NCBI GenBank assembly: GCA_964555935.1
Contig: CAZKUN010000075.1
Location: 1-35,523 of the forward strand
Origin: CAZKUN01 sp964555935
Lineage (GTDB): Bacteria > Armatimonadota > Zipacnadia > Zipacnadales > VGFC01
Direction: 5' to 3'
DNA length: 35,523 nt
The notes beneath the pieces were generated by a model. It saw only the letters and a program-made list of their open reading frames with translations, made no database searches and had not been told where the DNA came from. The first letter of the stretch is position 1; the number at the start of each line of letters is the position of its first letter. Shown here one piece after another: positions 8,053 through 17,224 of the stretch. The position numbers and the translations under genes are program-made.

Positions 8053-11000
8053 TCAGCGAAGCTCGACGCTCTGAGATGTCCCCGGCTCGATGGTCACGGT
8101 GGCGCGGGCTTCGGGCACGAAGCTCGCGCCGGTCGCGGTTCGGATAGTTGTCTCGATGGCTGCGTCCGTCGGGTTGTGGGCCTCAACCATCGCGCGGTCG
8201 CCCCACTCCACGAGATTCAGCACCACTCGCTCATCATCACATGTCACGGGGTGCCCGACGAAGAGGGCGCGGGCTCGTTCGCGAACGTCGGCCAGCGCGT
8301 AGCCCGCCCCCTCGAACACGCCGATCGATCGCACGGACCCGCCGTCGGCGATCACTGCGGTCCACCCCTCGGTCAATCCCTCCACGACAATCGGCAATCC
8401 GCCCAGCATGTCGGCCTGGCCGATGTCGACCGAGGCGTGTCCGTCTGCCGCCCTCAGTCGTAGTTCGCCAACCGTGTCGACCACCTCACCCGATGTCGCG
8501 GTGATTGCATACCCCGGCGCGCCGGCAAAGCCGTATGTGGCCAGGATCCTCTCGGGCGTCTCGTTTAGCTCGCCGGGACGCGACGTGAAGGATGCGAAGG
8601 CGAACCGGTAGTCCCACGTGTCGCCGGCCTTCACCTCACCACCGGGCACGGGCGCCCCGAACACTGTCGTGAAGATATTCGGCGCGCCGTGGAGCGAGTA
8701 ACTCGCCGGCGTGATCGGGAGGAGCAATGGCGCGCCCATCGCGCGCGGGAATGTCGCGAAGTAGTCGCCCAATTCGGCCGTGCCGCGGCGGACAAGCGGG
8801 TCCAGCCCCTCCGGCGTGTGGCGGACTACTCGCGAGCCGTCGTCATCCGTGTATGCGAAGTACTCCAGCTCGCCGCTCTTGCCGCCGTGATCGCTCAGGC
8901 TGAACAGCCGCACCGCGATCTCAGACGCCCCTCCCCGTACGGACACGTCCTGAAGCGCCGTGGCGCTGCCCTCCACGAACATGAAGCCAACCGCGCCCTC
9001 CGGCACCCGGTAGTGGCGCTTCCGGACCGTGTGGTCGATGAACTCGCGCGGCAGCAAGTCCGGCGTCGGCTTGCAGTCGCCCCAGTCATCCCGATTGCGG
9101 AACTTGCCGGCGCCGACTTCCTCGGTAATCGTGCAATCACGCGACGACATCAGCGTGCGCTTCGTCGATGCCATGAATCCGAGATTGTCCTCGCGGGCGA
9201 CGTCGACGCCCTCGGCGGGCACGATCGTCGGCTCGCAGAACGAACCGAAGCCCGGCGCGCCGCCATCCCAGTGCGGCGGGAAGATCTCGTAGATATCGAC
9301 ATCCGGCGCGGTCTTGTACTGCGCCGGCCAGGGCTGATAGCCCCAGCTTCCCTCGCCGAGACTGTTCTGCCGGTCGCCGCACATGAAGAACACGTGCTCC
9401 TTCGTGTGCGTCTTCAAGTGCGACGAGATCAGCTCGCCGCCGGCGGCGTCCTCAGCCCGGATCGTGAACTGGTTCTGCTTCCCGTGTCGCCCCTCATGTG
9501 TCAGCGTGAAGGCCGTCTCGTCCGGGCGGAACGTGCGGTACTCGCGCGTCCCATCCATGATCCGCACCGTCGAGAGCGGGCTCCCCGATTCCAAGCTCAG
9601 GCGGAACTGCCACCGGCTGGTGCCCAGCGCGTCGGCTCGCCACGAGTTCATGTTCAGCTCTTGCCAGTCGAGCAACCGCGGCCCGGATGACACGTACGTC
9701 GGCTTCGGATTCCAGAAGTAGCTGCTCCCGGCTTTGCCATCGTCGAGCAGCTCTTTCGCGTGCTGCAGCGACCGCGCCCAAAGCCGTGTCTGGAATCCGC
9801 TCTTGCACTTGGCAATTCCCTCGGGCGAATCGACGAAGTGAATCGCCAGAGGCGTGGGATAGTAGCAGTTCTCCTCAAGCAACAGGTAGTCGTCGAACGC
9901 GTCATCGATCAGGCGGTCTTCCTCGTACGTCATCACCGACACGCACGAGTAGTGCCGCAAGTGCAAGGCGGGGTTCGGGCCTTCGGCCAGCGAGTGGATG
10001 ACATGGTGCCGCCACCCGGAGACCTTGGCGTAGATGATATAGGTGTCGATCACTTCGCCCTGTTCATTGAAGCACTTCGCGTACCACTCGTCGTCGGGCC
10101 AGTCGAATGTTCCGAAGAGAACGTAGCTATTGCCTTGAGGATCGCGGTAACTCAGCCCAGGGATCGCCAGGAAATCCTCGCCCGACGCGCCGGCACAGGC
10201 CTCGCTGAGGCCCTGCCATTCGGCGCCCGTCATCTCGCTCAGAGGCTCGGCAAAGACCGCCACATCATATCCCGCGCCTTTTGCGGTTGCGAGCATCTCC
10301 GCCGGTGGGACGGAGCCCGTCGTCAGGTCCGACCTCATCCCAACCAGAACGGCATAGTCCGTCTGGTCCGGCTCGCGAAACGCCATCTCTGCCCAATCCA
10401 GCGGGATTGGGCGCTCGTGCATGGGCCGGTAGTCGACCTCCCCGTCCGGCTCGACGTAGCCACCAAAGCCCGCGTCCCGGGAGGGCTCCGCGAGCCATGC
10501 GACGGAGTTCATGAAGAGCGTCTTCATGTCGCTCTTGTGGCCCTGCGCCTCGCCATCCCAGATCATCGAATTCCATGCTGGGTGATCGCACCCGCCCGTC
10601 ACGAACGATGGGTAGATCGGGAGAAGCCCGACCCGACCTTTCCCCACTTCGCGCACGGCAAAGATGGGTGGCTCAGAGCGAATTGCTCCCGGGGGCTCAG
10701 TGACGAACTCCCCGCCCTTCGGCTGGACAGAGCGCGCCGCTGCCCGCCCGCGGACAAGCACGTCCCATTCATCGCTTGCCGTAAACGCGACGGTCGTCAG
10801 GATGCCGTCCGCCCGCCACGCCTTGCCGGGATACCACGTCCCCGCGATGCCGTCGGTGACCGCGTGGGGCGCGACGTTGTCCGTCCAGCAGAACGGGTAC
10901 GCCCGGAACCACGCGTCAGATTCCGCGACGCCGTCCGGATCGACAACCTGCTGATCCAGGCACTCCGCGTCCCATGGCGCGAGGAGCTCGTTGATCGTCG

Positions 11001-11856
11001 GCATGATGTTGTTCCAGCCCTCCGGCACCGCGCAGAAAAGCAACCCTCCTCCGGCCTCGACATACTCGTGTAGCACCTCGGCCACGCGGTCGAAGTTCTT
11101 CGGGTATCCGCCCTTCTCGCCGTATGGCAAGTCGAGGAGAATCACCGCGTCGTACCGCGCGAGCTGGTCGGCCGCGATGTACTCCGCGGCGCCGACCGCG
11201 TAGATGCGTCGCAGGTGCGTCTCGTAGCCCGCCGCCTGCAGGTGGGGGATGATGCGGTACGCCTTGGCCGGATCGCCGACGTCCGATCGGCACGTCGCGA
11301 GCATCACCGCTGGACGCTCGCCATTGACAGGAGGGTGGAGGCTGATGCCGCCCAGGCCAACCGAACCGGCGGCCTCGCCGGCATCCGGCGGGACGAAGAG
11401 CTTGAACTGGCTGATCGCCGACAGGTTCAAGCGGATCGGCTCCGCCCAGGTCCAGTGGTTCTCGCCGAAGTCCTCAGTGATGTCGAACGCGATCTCTTGC
11501 CAGTCCGTGTTGCCAAGCGGGATGTTGTAGCCTCGGTGGCCCTTCCCGCCGAACATGTAGAGCGTCGCGGAGCCCTCCGAACCATTGCCCTTGACCCATA
11601 CCTTCAGCAGCGCCCCCGGCTCCAGCGAGATCGGCGCTTCGGGCGCGAGGTTGGCGGACGTTCCAGGCGTCCACGTCACCTCCGTCCACGCGCCATCGCC
11701 CGGTCCGCCGGCATCATGCTCCGTCGTCGAGAGAGCGCCCTGGGGTTGCGCGTGCCACTCCATCGGCGGTGAGAACTCGGCGATCTGGGCCGACGTTGGG
11801 AGGGCTGTTGTAAGTGCCGCAAGCAGGCAGACTGGGATCCACATTTTGCGTGACAC
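8053..11856 (-). CDS. Large secreted protein: sugar-binding-like, ThuA/glutaminase-like and degenerate PHP-like parts
   Basis: The GTG at 11856 is preferred because AGAGGAG sits 7 bases before it and the protein then opens with a signal peptide (VCLLAALTTALPTSAQ); a TTG at 11874 would overlap that ribosome site. The product is 1267 aa. Residues about 20-165 look like a jelly-roll carbohydrate-binding module. About 175-460 look like a ThuA/class I glutamine-amidotransferase fold: A-V-M-L-A-T start, Y-D-A-V-I-L-L-D-L-P, V-E-A-G-G-G-L-L-F. About 495-610 resemble a PHP domain in layout (S-D-L-T-T-G, AKGAGYDVAVFAEP, AIPGLSYRD), but the metal-binding histidines are absent. The C-terminal half is beta-rich and unrecognised. 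Similar proteins are known to me only as hypothetical. It heads a two-gene operon with the propeller gene. Confidence is high for the gene and low for function. Confidence 0.8.
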   Translation of the reverse strand: MSRKMWIPVCLLAALTTALPTSAQIAEFSPPMEWHAQPQGALSTTEHDAGGPGDGAWTEVTWTPGTSANLAPEAPISLEPGALLKVWVKGNGSEGSATLYMFGGKGHRGYNIPLGNTDWQEIAFDITEDFGENHWTWAEPIRLNLSAISQFKLFVPPDAGEAAGSVGLGGISLHPPVNGERPAVMLATCRSDVGDPAKAYRIIPHLQAAGYETHLRRIYAVGAAEYIAADQLARYDAVILLDLPYGEKGGYPKNFDRVAEVLHEYVEAGGGLLFCAVPEGWNNIMPTINELLAPWDAECLDQQVVDPDGVAESDAWFRAYPFCWTDNVAPHAVTDGIAGTWYPGKAWRADGILTTVAFTASDEWDVLVRGRAAARSVQPKGGEFVTEPPGAIRSEPPIFAVREVGKGRVGLLPIYPSFVTGGCDHPAWNSMIWDGEAQGHKSDMKTLFMNSVAWLAEPSRDAGFGGYVEPDGEVDYRPMHERPIPLDWAEMAFREPDQTDYAVLVGMRSDLTTGSVPPAEMLATAKGAGYDVAVFAEPLSEMTGAEWQGLSEACAGASGEDFLAIPGLSYRDPQGNSYVLFGTFDWPDDEWYAKCFNEQGEVIDTYIIYAKVSGWRHHVIHSLAEGPNPALHLRHYSCVSVMTYEEDRLIDDAFDDYLLLEENCYYPTPLAIHFVDSPEGIAKCKSGFQTRLWARSLQHAKELLDDGKAGSSYFWNPKPTYVSSGPRLLDWQELNMNSWRADALGTSRWQFRLSLESGSPLSTVRIMDGTREYRTFRPDETAFTLTHEGRHGKQNQFTIRAEDAAGGELISSHLKTHTKEHVFFMCGDRQNSLGEGSWGYQPWPAQYKTAPDVDIYEIFPPHWDGGAPGFGSFCEPTIVPAEGVDVAREDNLGFMASTKRTLMSSRDCTITEEVGAGKFRNRDDWGDCKPTPDLLPREFIDHTVRKRHYRVPEGAVGFMFVEGSATALQDVSVRGGASEIAVRLFSLSDHGGKSGELEYFAYTDDDGSRVVRHTPEGLDPLVRRGTAELGDYFATFPRAMGAPLLLPITPASYSLHGAPNIFTTVFGAPVPGGEVKAGDTWDYRFAFASFTSRPGELNETPERILATYGFAGAPGYAITATSGEVVDTVGELRLRAADGHASVDIGQADMLGGLPIVVEGLTEGWTAVIADGGSVRSIGVFEGAGYALADVRERARALFVGHPVTCDDERVVLNLVEWGDRAMVEAHNPTDAAIETTIRTATGASFVPEARATVTIEPGTSQSVELR

Positions 11857-12048
11857 GGTGCGTCTCCTCTGCAACTCAGTCTAGGGTTTTCATCCATCTA
11901 CTCGCTGAAGGGCTTCGTCAGCGGGGCTCCGGAGACCTGTACAGCCCGGAGTGCGCGAGGACTCAGCCGCGAGCCTGGGTGCATCGGTATCAGCACGCCA
12001 ACAAGGACTACGACCACCGCCCCTCGAAGTCCACGCGGACGCGCCGGA

Positions 12049-12076
12049 TTGAGTCAATGCGACGGGCGCGTATACG
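12049..12076 (+). promoter_or_regulatory. Possible promoter of the 12108-19792 operon
   Basis: TTGAGT (12049-12054) and TATACG (12071-12076) are 16 bases apart and end about 30 bases before the start at 12108. They lie in the 251-base gap between divergent genes. The matches are 4 of 6 for each box; no experimental or comparative support is available from this window. Confidence 0.35.
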
Positions 12077-12107
12077 GTATTTCCATGACTTATAAGCGAG
12101 GCGTGGG

Positions 12108-15092
12108 ATGACTGGCCGACACCACAACGGACCGAGCACGGCGTTCATCATCTTCGTCACGGCACTGATTATAGCGCCCCTGCCGCACGTGCTCGCCGCT
12201 GGATCTTCCGTGCTGAACAGCGGCTTTGCAGACCTGGCTGCCGACACCGCCACGCCTCTCGAGTGGGCAGTGCCGGCCGACAGCCCGTGGCACCGCACGG
12301 ATGCCGACGGTCATAGCGGCAATGACTCCCTGAAGTACAGCGCGCAATCGATCGGGGCCATTCAGCCGGTCACGCAGGTCATCTCGCTGCCCGCGAATGC
12401 CGACCTGGTGTTGGCGATCGCGATGAAGACCGATGGGGCCCTCAAACCAGTGGCGCGCCTGCGCGGGGCCGAGCCTGACGGCGCGGAGGCGGTTCGCGTT
12501 GTGGGCGATGGGCCGCCGGGCGTGTGGCGTCGCCACTTCGCGGAGTTCAGCACGGGGCCAGGCGGGGATGTGGTGGTGGAACTCTGGGCCGACATCGCGC
12601 ACCTGCAGTCGCCCGACCGCGCCGCCCCGGCCGGGACGATCTACCTCGACGACGTCCAGGTAATCTCCCCTGAGGAAGCGCAGGCCCTGCGCGCTGAGCA
12701 GCCCGCTGCTGTCATCTACGAGAACCTCGCCCGTGGCAAGTCCTACACGCTCCATCCCACGCCGGGCTACCCGCTCTGCACCGACCCGGACGACCGGATA
12801 CAGCTCACCGACGGCCAATACACGGTGGGCTACTTCTGGACCCAGAAGAGCACGGTGGGTTGGGTGCGCATGCAGGACCTCGTGATCACGCTGGATCTCG
12901 GCGATCACTACCCGATCCGAGGCTTGTCCTTCAGCTCGGCGGCGGGAGTCGCCGGCGTGCAGTGGCCCTCGGCGATTCAGGCGCTGGTTAGCGTGGACGG
13001 GAGGGCCTATCACTCGCTGGGCGACCTGGTGGCGCTGAGCGCGGAGACCGTCGAACTGCCTGCGGCCGGAGACTACGCCCTCCATCGCTTCCGGACGGAC
13101 GGGCTGCGCGTGCATGGTCGGTACATCAAGTTGCTTATCTCGCCGGTGGGCAACTGCACCTTCGTTGACGAGATTGAGGTGCATCGCGGCGACGAGGCCT
13201 GGAAGCAGACGGCCCTCCCAGGGGTGGCGACTAACTACCCGCCGGAGTATTTCGATGACGATCCATTCATGGTCAGCCTAAAGCGTCGCGAGGGGCGGGA
13301 CCTGGAGACGGTGAGGTCCGCGCTGGAGGGCGAGGAGTTGCCGGACGCATTGCGGCAACGCCTCGACGGTGAGATCGAAGATCTGGGCGAGGCCATACGC
13401 GAGCTGCCGGCAGTCGATGCCGATGCGTTCCATGGAGTCCTGCCCTTCGACTCAGTTCACGAGCGCGTCTATGCCCTCCGAGGCGCGGCGCGAGCCGCCG
13501 GCGGCCATCCGCCGGTCGTGGCCTGGGGGGCGAACCCGTGGGATTACCTGACGCCAACCGACCTGCCCGCCTCGCCTCCTCCGCCGGACGTCACCGTCGC
13601 GGCGATGAACGGCGAGACGCGCGTGACGGCCCTTAACCTGACCAATTGCACGGAACAGCCGCTACGCGCGCGCGTCACTTTCGAGGGGCTGCCAAACGCC
13701 CCCACGCCGGACTATGTGAGCGTTGCCGAGGTCGCGTGGACTGACACGCCGGAGGCCATTCTGGTCGCGGCGGCCCTACCGGAGGTCACTCCGCGGGGTG
13801 ACAGCTACGAAGTATCCCTTCCGGCCGGGATGACACGTCAGGTCTGGTTCTCGGTCACGCCGCGCGGTCTGGAGCCGGGGATGCATCGGGGTCACGTTGT
13901 GATAGACGGCGGGACGCCCCAGCCACTCCGCGTGCCCATCGTCCTGCGCGTCTTCGACCTCGACTTCCCGGCCCAGCCGCGGCTGCACGTGGGGGGATGG
14001 GACTACACCAACTCCGGCGGGCTTTACGGCGTTACACCCCAAAACCGAGCCGCCTTGATCGCCCATCTGCAAAGCCGGTTCGTGGATTCGCCCTGGGCGA
14101 CGTATGACGCCATGTCTTACGGGGAGTTCGATGCGGCCGGTCAGCTAGTCCAGGAGCCGAGCACGACGAACTTCGACGCGTGGGTGCAGAACTGGCCTGA
14201 CGCCGGCCGCTACCACGTCTTCTGTCGCGTCGAGGACAGCATCGCCGGGACCAAGATCGGCGACCCTCTGTTCGCGCCCAAGGTCGGCGCCTGGATCCGT
14301 TTCTGGGTCGCGCATCTCGGGACGCTGGGCGTGCCGCCGGACAAGCTCTTCATCTTGCTCAGGGATGAATCGCAGAGCGTGGACCATGACAACATCATCA
14401 TTGCCTGGTCGCGGGCCATCAAGGCTGCGGAGCCGGAGGTGGGCATCTGGGACGATGGCACCAGGGAGTTGGAACGCAACACGCCGGAGCTATTGTCCGC
14501 AGTGGACTTCCTCTGTCCGCACCGCCCCTCCCTGATGACCGATCCGGACGCCGAACGGCTCGCCGACTTCTATCGCGCCCAAGCCGAGGCGGGGAAGGGG
14601 ATCTACCTCTATTCGTGCTGGGGGCCAACGAGAATCCTCGACCCCTACGCCTACTACCGGCTGCAGGCCTGGAGCGTCTTCGACCTGGGAGGCGAGGGGA
14701 GCTTCTTCTGGGCCTTCGGAGCCACCGGTGGTGGGCATTCGTGGAACGAGTACGTCGCGAAGGACGCCGCCTACACGCCGCTATTCATCGGGCCCGATTC
14801 TGCCACGCCGGGCAAGCACATGGAGGCGATCCGCGAGAGCGTTGGCGACTTCGAGTACCTCGCCATGCTCCGTGACGCCGTTGCCGGGCTGGAGCAACAG
14901 CGGCCGGGCCATCGCCTCCTGCGCCGGGCGAAGGCGCTGCTGGCCGGCGCGCCCGAGCAGGTGCTGACCGCGCCTGGCGCCACGATCTCTGAGTACAACA
15001 CATCGGAGATGCGGTGGCAGGTGCCGAGGGACCGGAGTCAGGCTGACCTGGTGCGAATCGAGATCGGGGAGTTGTTAGAGAAGCTGAAATAG
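12108..15092 (+). CDS. Secreted GH123-like (DUF4091) hydrolase with N-terminal binding domains
   Basis: The 994-aa protein has a signal peptide (hydrophobic residues 11-31). Residues about 32-190 form a jelly-roll, and about 205-365 an F5/8-type-C (discoidin)-like domain with N-L-A-R-G-K-S-Y-T opening. A helical linker follows, then a GH123-type beta-sandwich (about 490-615, ending V-L-R-V-F-D-L-D-F-P). The C-terminal TIM-barrel-like DUF4091 region (615-980) carries L-R-D-E-S with the D753-E754 pair at the place of the Asp-Glu catalytic dyad of GH123 beta-N-acetylgalactosaminidases, and the typical ending E-S-V-G-D-F-E-Y-L-x-M-L-R. The likely role is hydrolysis of a HexNAc-containing or related glycan outside the cytoplasm; the exact substrate is not visible. 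It is the first gene of the operon and is followed after 18 bases by the 15111 gene. Confidence 0.82.
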   Translation: MTGRHHNGPSTAFIIFVTALIIAPLPHVLAAGSSVLNSGFADLAADTATPLEWAVPADSPWHRTDADGHSGNDSLKYSAQSIGAIQPVTQVISLPANADLVLAIAMKTDGALKPVARLRGAEPDGAEAVRVVGDGPPGVWRRHFAEFSTGPGGDVVVELWADIAHLQSPDRAAPAGTIYLDDVQVISPEEAQALRAEQPAAVIYENLARGKSYTLHPTPGYPLCTDPDDRIQLTDGQYTVGYFWTQKSTVGWVRMQDLVITLDLGDHYPIRGLSFSSAAGVAGVQWPSAIQALVSVDGRAYHSLGDLVALSAETVELPAAGDYALHRFRTDGLRVHGRYIKLLISPVGNCTFVDEIEVHRGDEAWKQTALPGVATNYPPEYFDDDPFMVSLKRREGRDLETVRSALEGEELPDALRQRLDGEIEDLGEAIRELPAVDADAFHGVLPFDSVHERVYALRGAARAAGGHPPVVAWGANPWDYLTPTDLPASPPPPDVTVAAMNGETRVTALNLTNCTEQPLRARVTFEGLPNAPTPDYVSVAEVAWTDTPEAILVAAALPEVTPRGDSYEVSLPAGMTRQVWFSVTPRGLEPGMHRGHVVIDGGTPQPLRVPIVLRVFDLDFPAQPRLHVGGWDYTNSGGLYGVTPQNRAALIAHLQSRFVDSPWATYDAMSYGEFDAAGQLVQEPSTTNFDAWVQNWPDAGRYHVFCRVEDSIAGTKIGDPLFAPKVGAWIRFWVAHLGTLGVPPDKLFILLRDESQSVDHDNIIIAWSRAIKAAEPEVGIWDDGTRELERNTPELLSAVDFLCPHRPSLMTDPDAERLADFYRAQAEAGKGIYLYSCWGPTRILDPYAYYRLQAWSVFDLGGEGSFFWAFGATGGGHSWNEYVAKDAAYTPLFIGPDSATPGKHMEAIRESVGDFEYLAMLRDAVAGLEQQRPGHRLLRRAKALLAGAPEQVLTAPGATISEYNTSEMRWQVPRDRSQADLVRIEIGELLEKLK

Positions 15093-15110
15093 CGTCTGCA
15101 TGGAGGGGAC

Positions 15111-16673
15111 ATGAAGCAAGACCCGGTGGACATTGGCTCGCGGCTCGAGTTGTTCGTGGATGACTGTCTCGTGGATCGGCTCGAGGGGGACGCCAAGCTC
15201 CATCTGCACAAGCCCGCCGGCAGGGAGGTTGCGCTGGCCAACGACAGGCCGTGGGAAGACAGCCACATGGCCTACTTCGCCGCGCTTCGGGACGGCGACC
15301 TGTACCGCATGTACTACCGGCCTTCTCACCACGGCACCGGCCCAGAGGCGCTCGGGGAGGCCATGTGCTATGCCGAGAGCACGGACGGCATCCACTGGGT
15401 CAAGCCCGGTCTGGGCCTCTTCGCGTATGAGGGCTCGGGGGACAACAACATCGTGCTCGGCGGCGATGGCGTTAAGCTTCCAGCCACCGAGAAGTGGCGC
15501 GGGGACTTGGGCATGGAGACGGGGCTCAGGTGGCGGGGAGACATGGCGCCCTTCACGGATGCCCATCCCGGTGCAACGCCCGACGCGCGGTACAAGGCCC
15601 TCGTGCGGGGGTGCCGGGGGACCTGCCAGATCGCGTGTGGTCGGAGCGATTACGGCATGTACCCGTTCAAGTCCCCGGACGGCGTTCATTGGAGCCTGAT
15701 GAGTGAGAAGCCGGTCATCACCAAGGGCAGATTCGACTCCCAGAACCTCGCGTTCTGGGACGCGGTCAGCGGCAGGTACGTCGCGTTTGTGAGAGACATG
15801 AAATGGGGCACGGCCGACAAGCCGCTATGGAACGCGCCGCCGAGGAAGCAGTTTGAGGATTGGCTTGAGACCTTGGACCCCGCCGAGCGAGACACCGAGC
15901 AGATCGCCCTCACCGCCCACGGCGGCGTGCGCGACATCAGGATGTGCACCTCCGACGACTTCGTGAATTGGACCGATCCCGTGTCACTGGAGTTCAACCA
16001 GGACCCCGGAGACATCGACAGAGACCTGTACACGAATGCGATAGCCCCCTACGAACGCGCGCCGCACATCCTGCTCGGCTTCCCGACGGAGATCGTGGGG
16101 ATGTTCGCGCACGAGGGCGCGGAGACGAATCCTCTCTTCATGGCCAGCCGCGACGGCGGAAGTTCGTTCCGGCTGTGGCCGGACCCGGTGATTCCCCGCG
16201 ACGCGCCCGAAGAACGCGACGGCAATCGCGGCAACTACATGGCCCATGGGCTCGTTAGAGGAAGCGACCGGGAGTACTTCGTCTACGCGACAGAAGGATA
16301 CACCGACCAGCTCGATTCGGGACGCTTGAGGCGCTTCACCTATCGCGTGGATGGCTTCGTGTCGGCGCGCGCCGGGCTACAGGGCGGAGAGGTCGTCACG
16401 CCGCCGCTCACGTTCGCGGGCAGCCAACTGGTCATCAACTACATCGGCTGGCCCTTGCACCACGGCAGCGTGCGGGTCGAAGTTCAGGATGCCGACGGTC
16501 AGCCGCTGGACGGGCTGTCCTTGGGCGACTCGGCGGAACTGCGCGGCGATGAGATAGAGAAGACGGTGACCTGGACCGCCGGGTCGGGCCTCGGCCAACA
16601 CGCTGGCCGGCCTGTGCGCCTGTGCTTTGCCCTGCGACACGCGGACCTATTCAGCTTCCAGTTCAAGGAGTAA
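15111..16673 (+). CDS. GH32/GH43-like five-bladed propeller protein, apparently cytoplasmic
   Basis: This 520-aa protein starts at ATG 15111 behind GGAGGGG. The opening R-L-E-L-F-V-D-D-C-L-V-D and the repeated Y-A-E-S-x-D-G-I-H-W, S-P-D-G-V-H-W and A-S-R-D-G-G-S-S-F blade motifs are those of a large family in Planctomycetota and relatives, often annotated as GH32-like or hypothetical. These are beta-propellers related to GH32/43/117 enzymes. No signal peptide is seen, unlike its two operon partners, so it may act inside the cell on imported products. The catalytic acidic residues cannot be assigned with confidence. Its last codons lie inside the first copy of the 56-bp direct repeat, which also copies the start of the DUF4838 gene. 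Confidence 0.75.
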   Translation: MKQDPVDIGSRLELFVDDCLVDRLEGDAKLHLHKPAGREVALANDRPWEDSHMAYFAALRDGDLYRMYYRPSHHGTGPEALGEAMCYAESTDGIHWVKPGLGLFAYEGSGDNNIVLGGDGVKLPATEKWRGDLGMETGLRWRGDMAPFTDAHPGATPDARYKALVRGCRGTCQIACGRSDYGMYPFKSPDGVHWSLMSEKPVITKGRFDSQNLAFWDAVSGRYVAFVRDMKWGTADKPLWNAPPRKQFEDWLETLDPAERDTEQIALTAHGGVRDIRMCTSDDFVNWTDPVSLEFNQDPGDIDRDLYTNAIAPYERAPHILLGFPTEIVGMFAHEGAETNPLFMASRDGGSSFRLWPDPVIPRDAPEERDGNRGNYMAHGLVRGSDREYFVYATEGYTDQLDSGRLRRFTYRVDGFVSARAGLQGGEVVTPPLTFAGSQLVINYIGWPLHHGSVRVEVQDADGQPLDGLSLGDSAELRGDEIEKTVTWTAGSGLGQHAGRPVRLCFALRHADLFSFQFKE

Positions 16674-16683
16674 AGCCATGCGC
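16628..16683 (+). repeat. 56-bp direct repeat, copy 1
   Basis: These 56 bases are identical to 17169-17224. They include the 3' end and stop of the 15111 gene, the AAGGAG ribosome site, and an ATGCGC start. In this copy the ATG at 16678 opens a frame of only 12 codons. Identity ends sharply at both sides (16627 and 16684). Confidence 0.97.
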
Positions 16684-16731
16684 CGTGCAACTCCCGCTCA
16701 GCATCTTTCTTGAGGGCGGCCCGTCGCTGGT

Positions 16732-17010
16732 TCACCAGAGATTCAAGAGATTTATCACGCGGGCCGCCACGCCGACGCCGACGGCGAGCGCGGCGAGGAA
16801 TACGAAACACCACGCCACGGAGCGCTGCAAATCTCGCGCCCGCCTCGTCGACCGCTGCGACTCAGGTTCGCGTAGCTCGGGTTCTGTCGTCGCATTGGCA
16901 ATGATCTGTTCGCGGTTGAGGTCCGCGGCTCGCCACCCAGTGCCCCCACAGTCAGGGCACTCCCGCTCAGCGCCTTGACGAGGGCGCCGACAGTCGCGGC
17001 AAACCATCAT
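16732..17010 (-). CDS. Small zinc-ribbon membrane protein, 92 aa
   Basis: ATG 17010 has GAGGAGG 8 bases upstream, so the longer upstream frame (to 17181) is not used. The N terminus has two C-x2-C pairs, C4/C7 and C18/C21, in a short zinc-ribbon pattern with a C-P-D-C-G-G-T-G knuckle. A polar linker with Arg/Glu/Ser follows. One transmembrane helix is at about residues 66-88 and a short tail ends the protein. It lies on the strand opposite to its operon context, inside the repeat-bracketed segment. The family is not recognised; the layout (zinc ribbon plus anchor) is shared with the larger protein at 28536. The function is unknown. Confidence 0.8.
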   Translation of the reverse strand: MMVCRDCRRPRQGAERECPDCGGTGWRAADLNREQIIANATTEPELREPESQRSTRRARDLQRSVAWCFVFLAALAVGVGVAARVINLLNLW

Positions 17011-17168
17011 CCTCGCATCCTCCTCGCTGTGGTTCTGGTCCGCACAGGTGCGAAGATCGATTCTTGACCCCACCTTTCGGTGACGGGAGGGCCTCAACCT
17101 GCTGCCTCCGCCAATCGGCATCGAGAGGTGCTTGATCCGAACGGGCCGAAGCTCATATGGCCGCTGTC

Positions 17169-17224
17169 TGCCCTGCGACACGCGGACCTATTCAGCTTCC
17201 AGTTCAAGGAGTAAAGCCATGCGC
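17169..17224 (+). repeat. 56-bp direct repeat, copy 2
   Basis: This is an exact copy of 16628-16683 at an offset of 541 bases. Here it supplies the AAGGAG ribosome site and the true ATG (17219) of the DUF4838 gene. The 50 bases ahead of the ribosome site are the copied 3' end of the 15111 gene and have no coding role at this place. Confidence 0.97.

Larger units (their letters stand above)
16684..17224. other. Inserted segment between two operon genes, with 56-bp flanking duplication
   Basis: A 485-bp unique segment (16684-17168) plus the second repeat copy separates the 15111 gene from the DUF4838 gene. If one repeat copy and the unique segment are removed, the two genes become directly adjacent: the stop of the first is followed after a few bases by ATGCGCGAC, the start of the second. 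The segment carries one minus-strand gene with its own ribosome site. I see no terminal inverted repeats or transposase, so the mechanism is unknown; assembly artefact or tandem duplication are alternatives. Confidence 0.65.

Noticed and set aside
9760..11073. 437-codon plus-strand open frame opposite the 8053-11856 gene
   Set aside because: It is an antisense shadow in GC-rich DNA: Arg/Pro/His/Val-rich, no recognisable motif, no ribosome site, while the minus strand has a coherent exported protein.
12090..13184. 364-codon minus-strand open frame opposite the GH123-like gene
   Set aside because: Shadow of the signal peptide and binding-domain region; composition and lack of motifs show it is not a gene.
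17011..17181. Longer N terminus for the zinc-ribbon membrane protein
   Set aside because: The extension is basic, has no motif, includes repeat-copy sequence, and the strong GAGGAGG site points to ATG 17010.
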